64,000 nucleotides of DNA from Chloroflexota bacterium (GCA_009692845.1 SHYK01000005.1:37975-101974); one strand, 5' to 3'. Shown: positions 38,664 to 49,358, counted from the stretch's first letter. The notes: a model not told the origin generated them from the letters alone. Program-made: numbers and translations.

Positions 38664-38696
38664 GGACCGTCGCACTCGAAACTGTCGGATAGCCTT

Positions 38697-38747
38697 GTGG
38701 CCCTCATCCGTGCGAACCTCGAATGAGAAAGCACAGATGAGGGCCAC
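38697..38747. promoter_or_regulatory. Hairpin whose 3' arm includes the putative start codon of the GNAT gene (terminator and/or translational control)
   Basis: gtggccctcatc ... gatgagggccac (12-bp perfect stem) plus inner gtgc/gcac. Confidence 0.6.
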
Positions 38748-39315
38748 TTCTTCGGGGCTGGATTATTACCCGGTCACGTCGAGCCGGTTGGCTGACCTGG
38801 ATCGCTTCTCAGAGGAGCACGGCAAGTTTTGCTATTGCTCCTGCATGCGCTGGCGGATGACGAGCACCGAATTTCGGGGGTCGTCCAAGGCCGAGCGCGT
38901 CGCGGCGCTGCAACAGTTGGTTCGGGTCGGATCGCCGGTTGGGGTGCTGGCCTATCTGAATGGTGATCCGGTCGGCTGGTGCTCGGTGGCCCCGCGCGCA
39001 ACCTACCGAGGGCTGGAAAGATACCGGGCGTTGGCGAGGATCGACCCTGCCCCGGTCTGGTCGGTGGCTTGTTTCTTTCTTGATCGGAGCATCCGCCGGA
39101 GTGGGGCCACACTTGAGCTTCTGAGTGCGGCGACGCACCATGCGATTAGCCAGGGAGCCGAAATCGTGGAAGGGTATCCGGTGATCCCGGGGGCCCGCCT
39201 CTACACATATATGGGTTCGGCGGCGACGTTCTTGCGGGCCGGATTCGAAGATGTCACGCCAGAAGGCCGGCAGCGGCTGGTCATGCGCTACGTGGCTCAC
39301 AAAAGTCACTCTTGA
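38737..39315 (+). CDS. GNAT-family N-acetyltransferase
   Basis: PVGVLAYLNGDPVGWCSVAPRATYRGLERYR...VWSVACFFLDRSIRRSGATLELLSAA. Confidence 0.78.
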   Translation: MRATSSGLDYYPVTSSRLADLDRFSEEHGKFCYCSCMRWRMTSTEFRGSSKAERVAALQQLVRVGSPVGVLAYLNGDPVGWCSVAPRATYRGLERYRALARIDPAPVWSVACFFLDRSIRRSGATLELLSAATHHAISQGAEIVEGYPVIPGARLYTYMGSAATFLRAGFEDVTPEGRQRLVMRYVAHKSHS

Positions 39316-39346
39316 GATCAGTTGGCTGCAAGAGATCCGAACGGCC

Positions 39347-40270
39347 TTAGCGGCTCAGGATGCGCTCCAACTCGGTGATGACCCGGTCCGGGGCAATGCT
39401 GAGCATGCATTGATGAACCGGGAGCAAGCAGGCCTCGTTGCGGAAGCGGTTCTCCTCGCACAGGAAGCAGGGCTCGTCTGGCTCGAGCACGGTGACCCAC
39501 GGAACAGTCGGAGCCCAGAGCCGGCGGGGGCTGGCCCCGAAGAGTGCGATAGTTTGGGCACCCGCTGCCGCGCCCATGTGCATCAGGGCACTGTCCACCG
39601 CGACCAATGCGGTTGCCCGGGTGAGAGCCCCCGCCACTTGAGGAAGCGTGAGCCGCCCCCTCAGATCGGTCGCCCCGGCACCGATCAGAGCTTCATCAGT
39701 AGTACCGGCATGATATTCGTTGGTCTGCCGATCCGGATCCGCACCGAGTAGCCCAACGTCCAGACCTGAATTCAGGCACCAACGTGCTACTTGCGTCCAG
39801 TATTGGGCAGGCCAGAGCTTGGCGCTCCGGCGGCCGCCGCTAGCGAACAAAATCGCCGGAATTGGCCCCTTTGGGAGTTCGACTGGCGTTTCCGTGCGAG
39901 CGAAATCAGTCTGCTGGCGGGCCAGCCGGCAATAGATCTCCGCGATGAACTGGCTCTCCAGCTCGGGATAATCGTCGAGCAGATCTGGGCGGTCCCATCG
40001 GTCGTAGGTGAGCCGATCGATGCCCATCTGTGGTGGATTGTGCTCGGGGTGATCGGGATCGGGGGTGGCCCGCACCACAAATTGAGCATTGACAAGACGG
40101 GTCGCCTGAGCGGCCGCCGGATCACCTTCGAGGTTGACGACGAGGGTGTAGGGACCCGCCGTTTCGATCCGGTGGCGGAGGAACTCTGGTAGCTGCTCGA
40201 TCCCGTCATCAGTACCAAACAGCGAATGGCGGGCATCGACGAGCGGGCTGGCCTCTTCTAACTCCCGCAC
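39347..40270 (-). CDS. Glycosyltransferase family 9 (heptosyltransferase-like); real start probably upstream
   Basis: ILFASGGRRSAKLWPAQYWTQVARW; ALVAVDSALMHMGAAAGAQTIALFGASPRRLWAP; homologous-looking HVAVIYCDQAGAFLVATPLLRALRERYPSI encoded upstream of GTG 40270. Confidence 0.82.
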   Translation of the reverse strand: MRELEEASPLVDARHSLFGTDDGIEQLPEFLRHRIETAGPYTLVVNLEGDPAAAQATRLVNAQFVVRATPDPDHPEHNPPQMGIDRLTYDRWDRPDLLDDYPELESQFIAEIYCRLARQQTDFARTETPVELPKGPIPAILFASGGRRSAKLWPAQYWTQVARWCLNSGLDVGLLGADPDRQTNEYHAGTTDEALIGAGATDLRGRLTLPQVAGALTRATALVAVDSALMHMGAAAGAQTIALFGASPRRLWAPTVPWVTVLEPDEPCFLCEENRFRNEACLLPVHQCMLSIAPDRVITELERILSR

Positions 40271-40429
40271 GTGCTCGCCGCCCAGGTAGTCGAGGACGAT
40301 GCTGGGATAGCGCTCGCGGAGTGCTCGGAGTAGCGGGGTCGCTACTAGAAAGGCGCCGGCCTGGTCGCAGTAGATGACCGCTACATGGGGATGAGGCCCG
40401 AGATCCTCGCCCTGGTAAGGAATGAGACT

Positions 40430-40545
40430 CTCGGTGGAGAACAGCGGACTTACTCCGAGGGCGAAAGGTCGAGGTGGATTGACAGAGCTTGTTCTGAGCG
40501 TGTCGACGGACTCACCACGAAAGGCTCGTCATACCTTGGGACGGG
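40430..40545. repeat. Candidate dispersed intergenic repeat (REP-like)
   Basis: aacagcggacttactccgagggcgaaaggtcgaggtggattgacagagcttgttctgagcgtgtcgacggactcaccacgaaaggctcgtc; resembles abundant repeat text in GC-rich environmental genomes (recollection, not searched). Confidence 0.4.
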
Positions 40546-40643
40546 TTCTCGCTCGACTGGTCAGGCGAAGAGCGATCCGTATTGGCTGGTCACGCCGGAT
40601 AGCACCTGGATCAGGCCCGGATTCTCGGTCTCGGTGATCGTCA

Positions 40644-41884
40644 TCACTGCGTCCGGGACGCGCACGTTTTGCGTCCGCCCATCGGCGCGAAGCGTACATT
40701 CCGTACCATCGAGGAGAGGATGAGCTGAGCGGCCGGCTCGGTGTGTATCTCCCCGGTTGGATCGTCCTGGAAGAGCTTGAACGACGAATAGTCGCCGGTG
40801 AGGTCGTGATAGAGCCACTGGACCGACTTACGGCTCGGTGTCGCGTCCTCGACGTATTCACCGCCGCCTTCCTTTTGATAGAGCCGAAACTTGCGACGCT
40901 CGCTGGCGGCCCAGCTCTGCAGGAGCGGGGTGACGACCTGCTGCCAGTTGCGGCGCGTCACTGGGTCGTTGTTGAGGACGAAGCGAATCTTGGTGATCCG
41001 CGGGTTCGCTAGCGCCGGCTGAAGATAGACGGCGAAGCCCTCCGGATAGCAGATTTCCCCGAGGGTTGCGCGGCCCCAGTACATAAAGCCGGAGCCCCGC
41101 TCGGCGTACTGACGACATTCCTGGGCGGCCGCCTCCCACGGAGAGACGACGCGCAGAGGGCGCACAGTTTCGGCAACCGAAGCGACGTCGCCCCGCGGCG
41201 CAGCGCCCAACTGGAGATCCATCTTTTCGCCGTGAATCTCGGTCAGGGGCTGGACCAGGTTGGCGTTATAAGGCTCGAAGATCTCCAGAGGCGGCTCGCC
41301 CGGCTTGATCCGATACGCGCCCTGCTCTTTCCAGGCGATCTGGCTCTTGGTGATCCAACTGAAGGCATCGGTGTAGACGGGTTTGGTCACGAGGGTGTGT
41401 CCGCCGTCACTCATTGCTTCAACCCGCGCGGACCAATCCGCGTGCCGGCCGAAGACATCTTTGACGACGTTCCCCTCCCAGTCTACCTGGACTTCGCCCA
41501 TATCGAGCCCAATGCGAACGCTCAGGTAGCGGTGGCCACGCAGCCGTTCCTGGATCTCCATGGCGCGCTCTACCGCTACGGCGGGGGAGAGGAAGACCGC
41601 CATGAAGCCGTCGCCGGTGGACTTGACCACCTGTCCCGCCCCATCGCGAGTGATCGCATCGGTCAAAATCCCATCATGCTCGTGGCGGATGTCGTGGTAG
41701 GCCTGCTCGTTGACGCTGGAAGCGAGGCTCTCTTTGAGTGCCGTCGAGCCCTTGATGTCTGAGAAAAAATGACCAGGACATCCGTGGCACCGGAGTGGCG
41801 GGGTGTCCATCCTGAAGACACCGGCGCTTTCGGCGTGTTGGAAGTGTCTGCTGGTTTTGGTCTTCCGAAGAGATCACGCAGCAA
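40644..41884 (-). pseudogene. Class III adenylate/guanylate cyclase-domain protein with homopolymer frameshift
   Basis: LRDLFGRPK...ATDVLVIF in one frame joins FSDIKGSTALKESL...VVKSTGDGFMAVF...VRIGLDMGEVQVDWEGNVVKDVFGRHADWSARVEAMSDGG at a T6 run (41764-41769). Confidence 0.85.
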
Positions 41885-41991
41885 TTAGAAATCAACCCCC
41901 GAGCGGCTGCTGAAGCACCGAAGTATAGCTTTTTTCGGACACAGAGATTCGCCTATCCTATTGGGCGATTTCATCCGACGAGGAGGCTAGT

Positions 41992-42744
41992 TTGCATCAA
42001 ATCGTGCTGCTCCGCCACGGGGAAAGCATCTGGAACCAGTCGAATCGGTTTTCTGGATGGACCGATATTGGCCTGTCCGAACAAGGCGTGGTCGAGGCGA
42101 AGCGCGCGGCCGAGCGGCTTGAAGAGGCCGAGATCACCTTCGATGTAGCGTACACCTCAGTCTTGAGTCGAGCAATTAAGACCTTGTGGATCATCCTCGA
42201 GGCGATGGACCTCATGTGGATCCCGGTGCACAAGCACTGGCGGCTCAACGAACGGCACTATGGCGCGCTGCAGGGTCTCGATAAGATCGAAACGGCATTG
42301 ATCCACGGTGAAGATCAGGTTCAAATCTGGCGGCGCAGCTTCGATATTCCACCGCCGCCCCTGGATCCGACCGATGAGCGTTGGCCTGGCCGGGATCGCC
42401 GCTACGACGACCTGGCTCCATCCGACCTACCACGCACCGAAGCGCTCAGCGATACGATCGAGCGTTTCCTTCCCTATTGGAATGGAACGATCGCGCCGGC
42501 GATCGCCTCCGGCCAAAGGGTGCTGATTGCCGCCCACGGTAACAGCCTTAGAGCGCTGGTGAAGCATCTTGATGACCTGTCGGACGAGGAAATCGTCGAT
42601 CTGAACATCCCGACCGGGATTCCACTGGTCTACGAGTTGGGTGATGATCTGGAGCCGATCAAGCATTACTACCTGGCTTCCGATGAAGAAGTAGCTGCGG
42701 CCGCGGCGGCGGTGGCGGCCCAGGGACGGATCAGTTCCCGCTGA
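41992..42744 (+). CDS. gpmA: 2,3-bisphosphoglycerate-dependent phosphoglycerate mutase
   Basis: [61 protein letters not shown]. Confidence 0.95.
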   Translation: MHQIVLLRHGESIWNQSNRFSGWTDIGLSEQGVVEAKRAAERLEEAEITFDVAYTSVLSRAIKTLWIILEAMDLMWIPVHKHWRLNERHYGALQGLDKIETALIHGEDQVQIWRRSFDIPPPPLDPTDERWPGRDRRYDDLAPSDLPRTEALSDTIERFLPYWNGTIAPAIASGQRVLIAAHGNSLRALVKHLDDLSDEEIVDLNIPTGIPLVYELGDDLEPIKHYYLASDEEVAAAAAAVAAQGRISSR

Positions 42745-42872
42745 CGAGGTGAGTGGGGTGAGGTCGAATGACCGATGGGCCGGCGTCAAGACAACTGAGG
42801 AGCGCGACGAACCCTCGGTGCTGCTTTCTGAAAGGAATGAGCCGAGACAGAGCGCGAGCCCGCTTTGAGCCG

Positions 42873-44165
42873 TTAGGCGGGTTCAGTGAGCAGCAGGGAG
42901 GCCTGCTCTTCGCCGACTGGCTGAGGAACCGTCCCCCGATGCTCGACCACGAAGCGGGCAACCAGGCTCGCCGAAGTGAGGGCGCCGACAACCGTCAGTA
43001 AGGCCACGTGGTTGTAGCCGTACTGCTCGACAATAATGCCGCCAAGGAAAGATCCCAGCATCACCCCAGAGTTGAATGAGCTCTGATTGATCGCCTGCAT
43101 GGTCGCGCGCGCCCCGGGCACGACCTCGCTGATGATGGCGCTGGCCGCGGTGAAGCGCATGCCCATGGGGATGTTCCGGAAGAAGTTCAAGGCGGCAGCA
43201 ACGGCTAGGCCGACATTCGAATAAGCCAGGACCAAGAGGAAGGGGAGACTAGCGACGACCGAGAGGCTCATGAAGGGCTTGTGGCCGACCCGATCCCCTA
43301 AACGCCCGCCGATCTGCGCTCCGATCAGGGTCCCTAGCCCGGCCAGCCCGAAAATCGGCGCGAGCTCTCCGGTGCCGATGTGATAGCGGTTGATGAGCAA
43401 GGCCCCTAGGTAGGTCTCGAAGGCCATGAGACCTACGCTCATCGAGAAGCTGGAGCCGCACACCGCGAGCGCCGACCGGGTCTGGAGTACCGCTCGGTAG
43501 CCAGCTCGGTAAGACTGGATCAGCGTGGCTCGAGAGCGGATCGGTTGATCGGGGTCAGCCGACCCGGCTGCCTCGCTCGGGGTCGCCAAGGCAGCCGGGC
43601 GGTAGAGCCAAGCCAGAACGATGGCGGCAACCCCGGTGGCGATTCCAACCATGGCGAAGGACCAGCGCCAGCTGAACGCGGCTGCCAAGAGCGTAGCCAT
43701 CGGGATTCCCATGATGCTCGCCAGGGTGTTGGCACCGACCGTCCAGCCATACGCTTTTCCGCGCTCGGCATACGGAAAAAGATCCCCCACCGCGGCGAAA
43801 ATGGACGGCCCCATCGCAGCAGCGCCCAGACCCGAGAGGATCCGGCTCGCGACCATAAGCTCGTATGTTGGAGCCACGGTCGCGGCGAATGAGGCCAATG
43901 CGAGCAGACTGGTGCCGCCGACTAGCAAGGGCCGTCGCCCCAGATAGTCGCTGAGCGGTCCGATTAGCACCGCCAGGAGCGCAGAGGGCAGCGCGGTGAA
44001 AGTCACCAACGCCCCGGCCTGGGCGATGCTGACCTGAAATTCGCGACTCACGTCCACTAAGAGCGGGCTGAGGATGAAAATCGACATTGGGAAAACGAAG
44101 GAGCATCCCGCCAGGACGGCTAGGAGAACTCCCCGCCGAGCGTCGGGCGGGCTATCGGCGGTCAA
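42873..44165 (-). CDS. MFS transporter (DHA-type); TTG start assumed
   Basis: LIGPLSDYLGRRPLLVGGTSLLAL; multiple TM segments; ILSGLGAAAMGPSIFAAVGDLFP. Confidence 0.88.
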   Translation of the reverse strand: MTADSPPDARRGVLLAVLAGCSFVFPMSIFILSPLLVDVSREFQVSIAQAGALVTFTALPSALLAVLIGPLSDYLGRRPLLVGGTSLLALASFAATVAPTYELMVASRILSGLGAAAMGPSIFAAVGDLFPYAERGKAYGWTVGANTLASIMGIPMATLLAAAFSWRWSFAMVGIATGVAAIVLAWLYRPAALATPSEAAGSADPDQPIRSRATLIQSYRAGYRAVLQTRSALAVCGSSFSMSVGLMAFETYLGALLINRYHIGTGELAPIFGLAGLGTLIGAQIGGRLGDRVGHKPFMSLSVVASLPFLLVLAYSNVGLAVAAALNFFRNIPMGMRFTAASAIISEVVPGARATMQAINQSSFNSGVMLGSFLGGIIVEQYGYNHVALLTVVGALTSASLVARFVVEHRGTVPQPVGEEQASLLLTEPA

Positions 44166-44176
44166 GGTCGCCTCGC

Positions 44177-45496
44177 TCAGGGGAGAGCGAGCTCCCCGGT
44201 GAGGGCGTCGATGAACTGCCGGGCAGTTCGGCCGGAGCGGGCGTTGTGGCGCTCGGCCCACATCAAGGCCCGCTCTTTGAGCTGATCTCCCGGGAGGCTG
44301 ATCTGCCGGCTGTCCGCCAGGGCACTCACAATCTTGAGGTAACGGTCCTGATCGGGCCCACCGAACCAGACACGCAGCCCAAACCGATCCGAGAGCGAGA
44401 GCTTCTCGTCCATCGTATCGAGCTCATGGACGTCGGTTGAGAAAGCCTCCTCTCGGTCCGAAAAGCGCTCGCGGACCACGTGCCGTCGATTAGAGGTGGC
44501 GTAGACCACGACGTTTTCGGGGCGCGCTTCAATGCTGCCCTCGAGCAGGGCCTTGAGCGGCTTGTACCAGGTCTCGTTCTCTTCGAATGACAGGTCGTCG
44601 ACAAAGAGGAGAAACCGTTGCTTTCGGTCGCGAACCAGGGCTAGGATCTGAAACAAGTCGAACAGAGCCTCTTTGGGGACGTCAATGAGGCGCAGGCCCC
44701 GGTCACCGAAGGCATTGAGCAGCGCCTTTACGGTGGAGGATTTCCCCGTCCCGCTCTCGCCATAAATGAGCACGTTATTGGCCGGCAGCCCAGCGGCGAA
44801 TCGTTCCGCGTTTCGTACCGCCGGTTCCTGCTCGCGTTCGTAAGTGAACAGGTCTTCCAGGCGAATCGGATCCGGGTGGTCGATTCCTTCGAGGTGGCCT
44901 TTTTCGCTTTCGTGAATCCATCGAAAAGCGCGAAAGCGGCCGAAATCCCCCACGCCGGTCGCCGCGTAGGTCAAGGCCAGGCGCTCCAGGTAGGAGGGCC
45001 AGTTGGTTGATGCGCCGAGGTCGCGCTTGAAGGAAATCGCCTCGGGGGTGTGTAGCGCTGGCCCGCCCCCGAGGGGACGATGATCTGTCCAGCTGGGCCG
45101 GGTGTCGTCTCCGAGCGCGGCAAAAGCCTCGGCGGCCACGACTGCCCCTCCCTCCCAGTACAGGTATTGGAGCAAACCGAGCTCACGTCGCACCTGGTTG
45201 AGCAGGCGGTCGCCGATCTCCGATGGGCCGGCCCGCTCGGCCTTTCGACTGTAAATATTGTCCGAGGCGAGCACGCGGTCCAGGAGATGGTTTTGCCAGG
45301 CGTCACCGACCGGCGCTTCTGGGTAAAGCTCGGCCTCCTCGGCCAAAGCAGAGAGGAGCCGGGCGGCGGGCGCCTGCGCCGGCTCGACCATCAGAGTCTT
45401 GGCGGCGCGACCGACCGGATCGTCGAGGACATCGTGGAAAATAGCCAGTCCATCGATGGTCCGACGGAGGCTCCGTCGGTCGGGGACATGGCTCAA
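44177..45496 (-). CDS. DUF815-family AAA ATPase
   Basis: NNVLIYGESGTGKSSTVKALLNAFGDRGLRLIDVPKEAL; FLLFVDDLSFEENE; VVYATSNRRHVVRERFSDRE. TTG start overlapping ispG stop. Confidence 0.9.
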   Translation of the reverse strand: MSHVPDRRSLRRTIDGLAIFHDVLDDPVGRAAKTLMVEPAQAPAARLLSALAEEAELYPEAPVGDAWQNHLLDRVLASDNIYSRKAERAGPSEIGDRLLNQVRRELGLLQYLYWEGGAVVAAEAFAALGDDTRPSWTDHRPLGGGPALHTPEAISFKRDLGASTNWPSYLERLALTYAATGVGDFGRFRAFRWIHESEKGHLEGIDHPDPIRLEDLFTYEREQEPAVRNAERFAAGLPANNVLIYGESGTGKSSTVKALLNAFGDRGLRLIDVPKEALFDLFQILALVRDRKQRFLLFVDDLSFEENETWYKPLKALLEGSIEARPENVVVYATSNRRHVVRERFSDREEAFSTDVHELDTMDEKLSLSDRFGLRVWFGGPDQDRYLKIVSALADSRQISLPGDQLKERALMWAERHNARSGRTARQFIDALTGELALP

Positions 45497-46575
45497 TTCA
45501 CGCTCTCGGGCTGCCAGGCCTCGATCTCTTCGAGTAGGGCGGCGATCACCTGCGATTCGGGGACCCGGCGGGCGGGCTTTCCCCGGATGTAGAGCATACC
45601 CACACCGCGGCCGCCGACAACCGCAATGTCCGAATCGGCGGCTTCGCCCGGCCCGTTTACCGCGCAGCCCATGACTGCTACCTTGACTTCCTTTGTGACG
45701 CTCTTCAGCGCCTCCGACACCTGGAGGGCCAGCGCGGGCAGATCGACTTGGGCCCGGCCGCAGGACGGGCAAGCCGTGAGCATAGGGCCTTTGCTCCGAA
45801 TCTCCAGAGCCTTCAGGATTTCGAAGCCGGCCGTCACCTCGTCGGTCTTGTCGGCAGTGGTCAGCGATACCCGAATGGTGTCGCCAATTCCTTCGGCGAG
45901 CAGAGCTCCGATGCCCATGGCGGACTTGATGTAGGCCGGCATGGACGCTCCTGCTTCGGTCACGCCCAGGTGCAGCGGATAATCGATCCGTTGGCTAAGC
46001 AGCCGATACGCCTCGACCATGCGGGGCACGTCGCTGAACTTCACCGAAACCGCGATGTCGTTGAAGCCCATGTCTTCCAAGAGATGCACGTGGTTCACTG
46101 CCGATTCGCAGGCCGCCTCGGGAGTCGGATAGCCATATTTCTCGAGCAGCTCGTGCTCGATGGAGCCGGCATTCACTCCGACTCGGATCGGAATCCCGCG
46201 CTCTTTGGCGGCGTCCACGGCCAAGTGCACCGCCCGCATGCCATCGGCGTTGATGATGTTGCCCGGGTTGATACGAATTTTGTCGGCGCCCTTTTCGATC
46301 GACATGAGCGCCATGCGGTAATCGAAATGGATGTCCGCGACGAGTGGGATCGTGGTCTGCTTGCGAATCTCGCCGAACGCCTCCGCCGATTCCTTGGTGG
46401 GAACGGCAATGCGGACGATCTCGCAGCCCGCCTGCTCGAGGGCGTTGATCTGAGCCATGGTCGCATCAATGTCTCGGGTATCCGAGCTGCACATCGACTG
46501 GACTGCGATGGGAGCGTCGCCGCCGACGGGCACGTTGCCGATCATGATTTGTCGGGTTGGCCGACGTTCGATCAT
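45493..46575 (-). CDS. ispG: 4-hydroxy-3-methylbut-2-enyl diphosphate synthase
   Basis: RRPTRQIMIGNVPVGGDAPIAVQSMCSSDTRD; TACPSCGRAQ; VMGCAVNGPGEA. Confidence 0.97.
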   Translation of the reverse strand: MIERRPTRQIMIGNVPVGGDAPIAVQSMCSSDTRDIDATMAQINALEQAGCEIVRIAVPTKESAEAFGEIRKQTTIPLVADIHFDYRMALMSIEKGADKIRINPGNIINADGMRAVHLAVDAAKERGIPIRVGVNAGSIEHELLEKYGYPTPEAACESAVNHVHLLEDMGFNDIAVSVKFSDVPRMVEAYRLLSQRIDYPLHLGVTEAGASMPAYIKSAMGIGALLAEGIGDTIRVSLTTADKTDEVTAGFEILKALEIRSKGPMLTACPSCGRAQVDLPALALQVSEALKSVTKEVKVAVMGCAVNGPGEAADSDIAVVGGRGVGMLYIRGKPARRVPESQVIAALLEEIEAWQPESVN

Positions 46576-47441
46576 TCTGCCGTCCTCACGTTCATTTCTT
46601 GGCCAAGCGTCTCCAGACGCGCCATTACCGATGCAACGTCGCCTTCTCGGGTCGATGCTCCTGCGCAAACTCCAACCACCGAGCTGGCTTGGAACCAGCC
46701 CGGCTCCAACTCTTCAACTGTTTCTACGAGATAAGTGGGCACGTGTTCGGACGCCACGTCGACCAGACGTCGAGTATTCGAGCTGCCGCGTCCGCCCACT
46801 ACGACGACGACACTGCATTCGAGGGCCAGGGCCGCGGCCTCTTCCTGAGCCATGCGGGTCCACGCGCAAATCTGGCCGTGGTTCGCGAGCTCGCTGGTTT
46901 TGGTCTTGAGCACCTCGCAGATCTGGTCGTAGTCGGCCAGCAGAACGGTCGTTTGGGCGAGCGCGGCGATGCGCTCGAAGGAGGTCAAGGCCTCCGCTTC
47001 GGCGAGCGAATCCACGATCAAACCGTGCTGGGTGTAGGCAATGGTGGCCCGGGCTTCCGGATGGTCGTGATGGCCGTACAGGATGACTTGCCACCCGCTC
47101 TCTTCGAGGGCCTTGGCTTTCTGCTGCACCGCGCGGACGATCCCGCAGGTCGCGTCGACGATCGGGAGGCCGAGCTCCTGGGCTCGGGCGAAGGTCACTG
47201 GCGACTCCCCATGTGCGCGCATGACCAGCGTTCCGGGGACCGCCGGCACCTCGCCATCGATAACCCGAAGCACGCTGAGGCCGCGTTCTTCCAACTCGTG
47301 CATGGCGGGCCCATTGTTGATGAGCTCGCCGGATAGGTATACGGGTCCTTCGGTCACGGCCCGGGTGCGCAGAGCGATCGTCCAAGCGCGCTTGACCCCG
47401 CCACAAAAGCCGCTAAATCGCGGGGCACGGATTACTTGCAT
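46572..47441 (-). CDS. ispH: 4-hydroxy-3-methylbut-2-enyl diphosphate reductase
   Basis: APRFSGFCGGVKRAW; VDATCGIVRAVQQKAKALEESG; VVVVGGRGSSNTRRL; ATGA overlap with ispG. Confidence 0.96.
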   Translation of the reverse strand: MQVIRAPRFSGFCGGVKRAWTIALRTRAVTEGPVYLSGELINNGPAMHELEERGLSVLRVIDGEVPAVPGTLVMRAHGESPVTFARAQELGLPIVDATCGIVRAVQQKAKALEESGWQVILYGHHDHPEARATIAYTQHGLIVDSLAEAEALTSFERIAALAQTTVLLADYDQICEVLKTKTSELANHGQICAWTRMAQEEAAALALECSVVVVVGGRGSSNTRRLVDVASEHVPTYLVETVEELEPGWFQASSVVGVCAGASTREGDVASVMARLETLGQEMNVRTAE

Positions 47442-47603
47442 CTTTTCTCTCAAGTGAGATTGCCCAGCTATTGTAACCGCGCAGCCAGGGCCCGCTGGCA
47501 AAGGCTGGCGCGATGCTGGGAGCCTCGCTCCGAACTCATACCGCGGGTCGCAGGGGCCACGGGAACCGGACGCCGGCGTGAAACTGATTTAAGATCAGGC
47601 CGC

Positions 47604-49322
47604 ATGGGTGGGCTGATTTCGACTCGACGTAGCTCCTGGCTGGGCGCCGCGCTCCTGGTGGCCGCGGTCTCCTCTGGCTGTGTTCCGCCGAGCCCCGAAG
47701 GTGGCTCAGGTTCGGGATCGACCGGAGGTTCACCAGGAATCATGGTGCTGGCGGTCGCCGGCGAGCCCCGAACTCTGGTCCCCTCAGTCGGGAGTGATAC
47801 TCCCGGTCCGGCCGATCAGCTTTTCGAAGTCCTTCACCAGTCGCTGGTGAGCTACTCGCCGGCTGGGCAGCCGATCCCGCGAATCGCCCGGTCGCTTCCA
47901 TCATTGGCCGATGGGACCTGGCGCCTCTTCCCCGACGGTTCGATGGAAACGGTCTACCAGTTGAGGGATGACGTCCGGTGGCAGGATGGCTTACCCCTGA
48001 CCGCCGATGACGTGGTGCTTGGTTGGCGCATGTTCAACAGCAATGCCCTGCCAATCGTTTCGCGTCGCGTGGCCCGCTTGATCGATTCGGTAACCAGCCC
48101 GGATCCGCACACAGCCGTAATGCATTGGCGCGCACCCTACACCTTCGCCAACCAGCTGTCCGGCTTTGATCTGACGATTCTCCCAACCCATTTGCTCGAA
48201 GCGCCCTTCGATCTGTTGCCCCAACAGATGGCTGGACATCAATACTGGCAAGCCGCTTTCGTGGGGCTCGGTCCCTACCGACTGGTGCACTGGTATGCGG
48301 GTATCTCCCTCGAACTGGATCCGGTGGCGGACTATTTCTTGGGGGCGCCCCGGGCGGCCCATATTTCAGTTCATTTCATGCCGGACGACGGATCCGCGAT
48401 GGCTGCCGTGCTTACCGGTTCGGTGGACGTCGTGCTCCCCCGTCGAGCGGCGCTTGGAATCATGCAAAGCGCCCGCCAGTGGGGCAACGGCGGTGGTTCG
48501 CTTATCGTGGCTCCTACCTATAGCTGGGTATTTGTGGCGCCCCAGTTCATGAATCCGCAGCCGCCTGCCCTGATCGATCCCCGGGTGCGCCAGGCATTGG
48601 CCTATGCCATCGACCGTGGGGCAATCGCCGAGGCGGTGGCCGGGGACGCTGCCCTGGCGGCTGAGCTCTGGATCCCGCCATCCGACCGCAGGTATCAGCT
48701 GATCGCCTCCGGGGTTCCCCGCTATCAGTACAGCGTCGATCGGGCGGCCGGTGCACTGCGGGAGGCCGGCTGGCGTCGGGATGGAAACGACGGGGTTCTG
48801 GTCAACCGGGGAGAGCGACTCGAGATGGAGCTGAGTAGCACTGCAGAATGGTATTCGACGGCAGCGCTGGTCGGCGACTATTGGCGCCAGCAGGGGGTGA
48901 TGGTGAAGGAGAACGTCATCAGTCTGGGCACGGTCTTCGACCGGGCCGGCCGATCCACCTATCCGGGGGCCGAGCTGGCCGGTGCAATGGCAGGGTTGCC
49001 TTTCCTGGATAGTCGGCTGCGTACGTCCAACGCACCCGGGTCGGATAACGGATTCGCCGGGGTTAACCGCGGTCATTACGCCAGCCCGGTGATGGACTCG
49101 CTGCTTGACCGAGTGTGGGGAGCTCTGGATCCGACCGCTCGTGATGGCGCGGAAAACCGGATCGCCCGGCAGGTGGCTGAGGATTTGCCGATCATCGGCC
49201 TTTACTTCTACCCGACCATGACCCTGATTCGAGGTGAGGTCCGGAACGTGGTTCCGCCGGACGCGCTCCCCCCGGTGGCTCGCCCGATGCTGACCTGGAA
49301 CGTCCATGAGTGGCAGAAGTGA
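47604..49322 (+). CDS. Peptide/oligopeptide ABC transporter substrate-binding lipoprotein (SBP family 5)
   Basis: Lipobox VSSGCVPP; YQLRDDVRWQDGLPLTADDVVLGWRM; RQALAYAIDRGAIAEAV. Confidence 0.9.
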   Translation: MGGLISTRRSSWLGAALLVAAVSSGCVPPSPEGGSGSGSTGGSPGIMVLAVAGEPRTLVPSVGSDTPGPADQLFEVLHQSLVSYSPAGQPIPRIARSLPSLADGTWRLFPDGSMETVYQLRDDVRWQDGLPLTADDVVLGWRMFNSNALPIVSRRVARLIDSVTSPDPHTAVMHWRAPYTFANQLSGFDLTILPTHLLEAPFDLLPQQMAGHQYWQAAFVGLGPYRLVHWYAGISLELDPVADYFLGAPRAAHISVHFMPDDGSAMAAVLTGSVDVVLPRRAALGIMQSARQWGNGGGSLIVAPTYSWVFVAPQFMNPQPPALIDPRVRQALAYAIDRGAIAEAVAGDAALAAELWIPPSDRRYQLIASGVPRYQYSVDRAAGALREAGWRRDGNDGVLVNRGERLEMELSSTAEWYSTAALVGDYWRQQGVMVKENVISLGTVFDRAGRSTYPGAELAGAMAGLPFLDSRLRTSNAPGSDNGFAGVNRGHYASPVMDSLLDRVWGALDPTARDGAENRIARQVAEDLPIIGLYFYPTMTLIRGEVRNVVPPDALPPVARPMLTWNVHEWQK

Positions 49323-49358
49323 GGTGGGACGAACCCTCGTCGAAAGGCAGGAGGGTAA

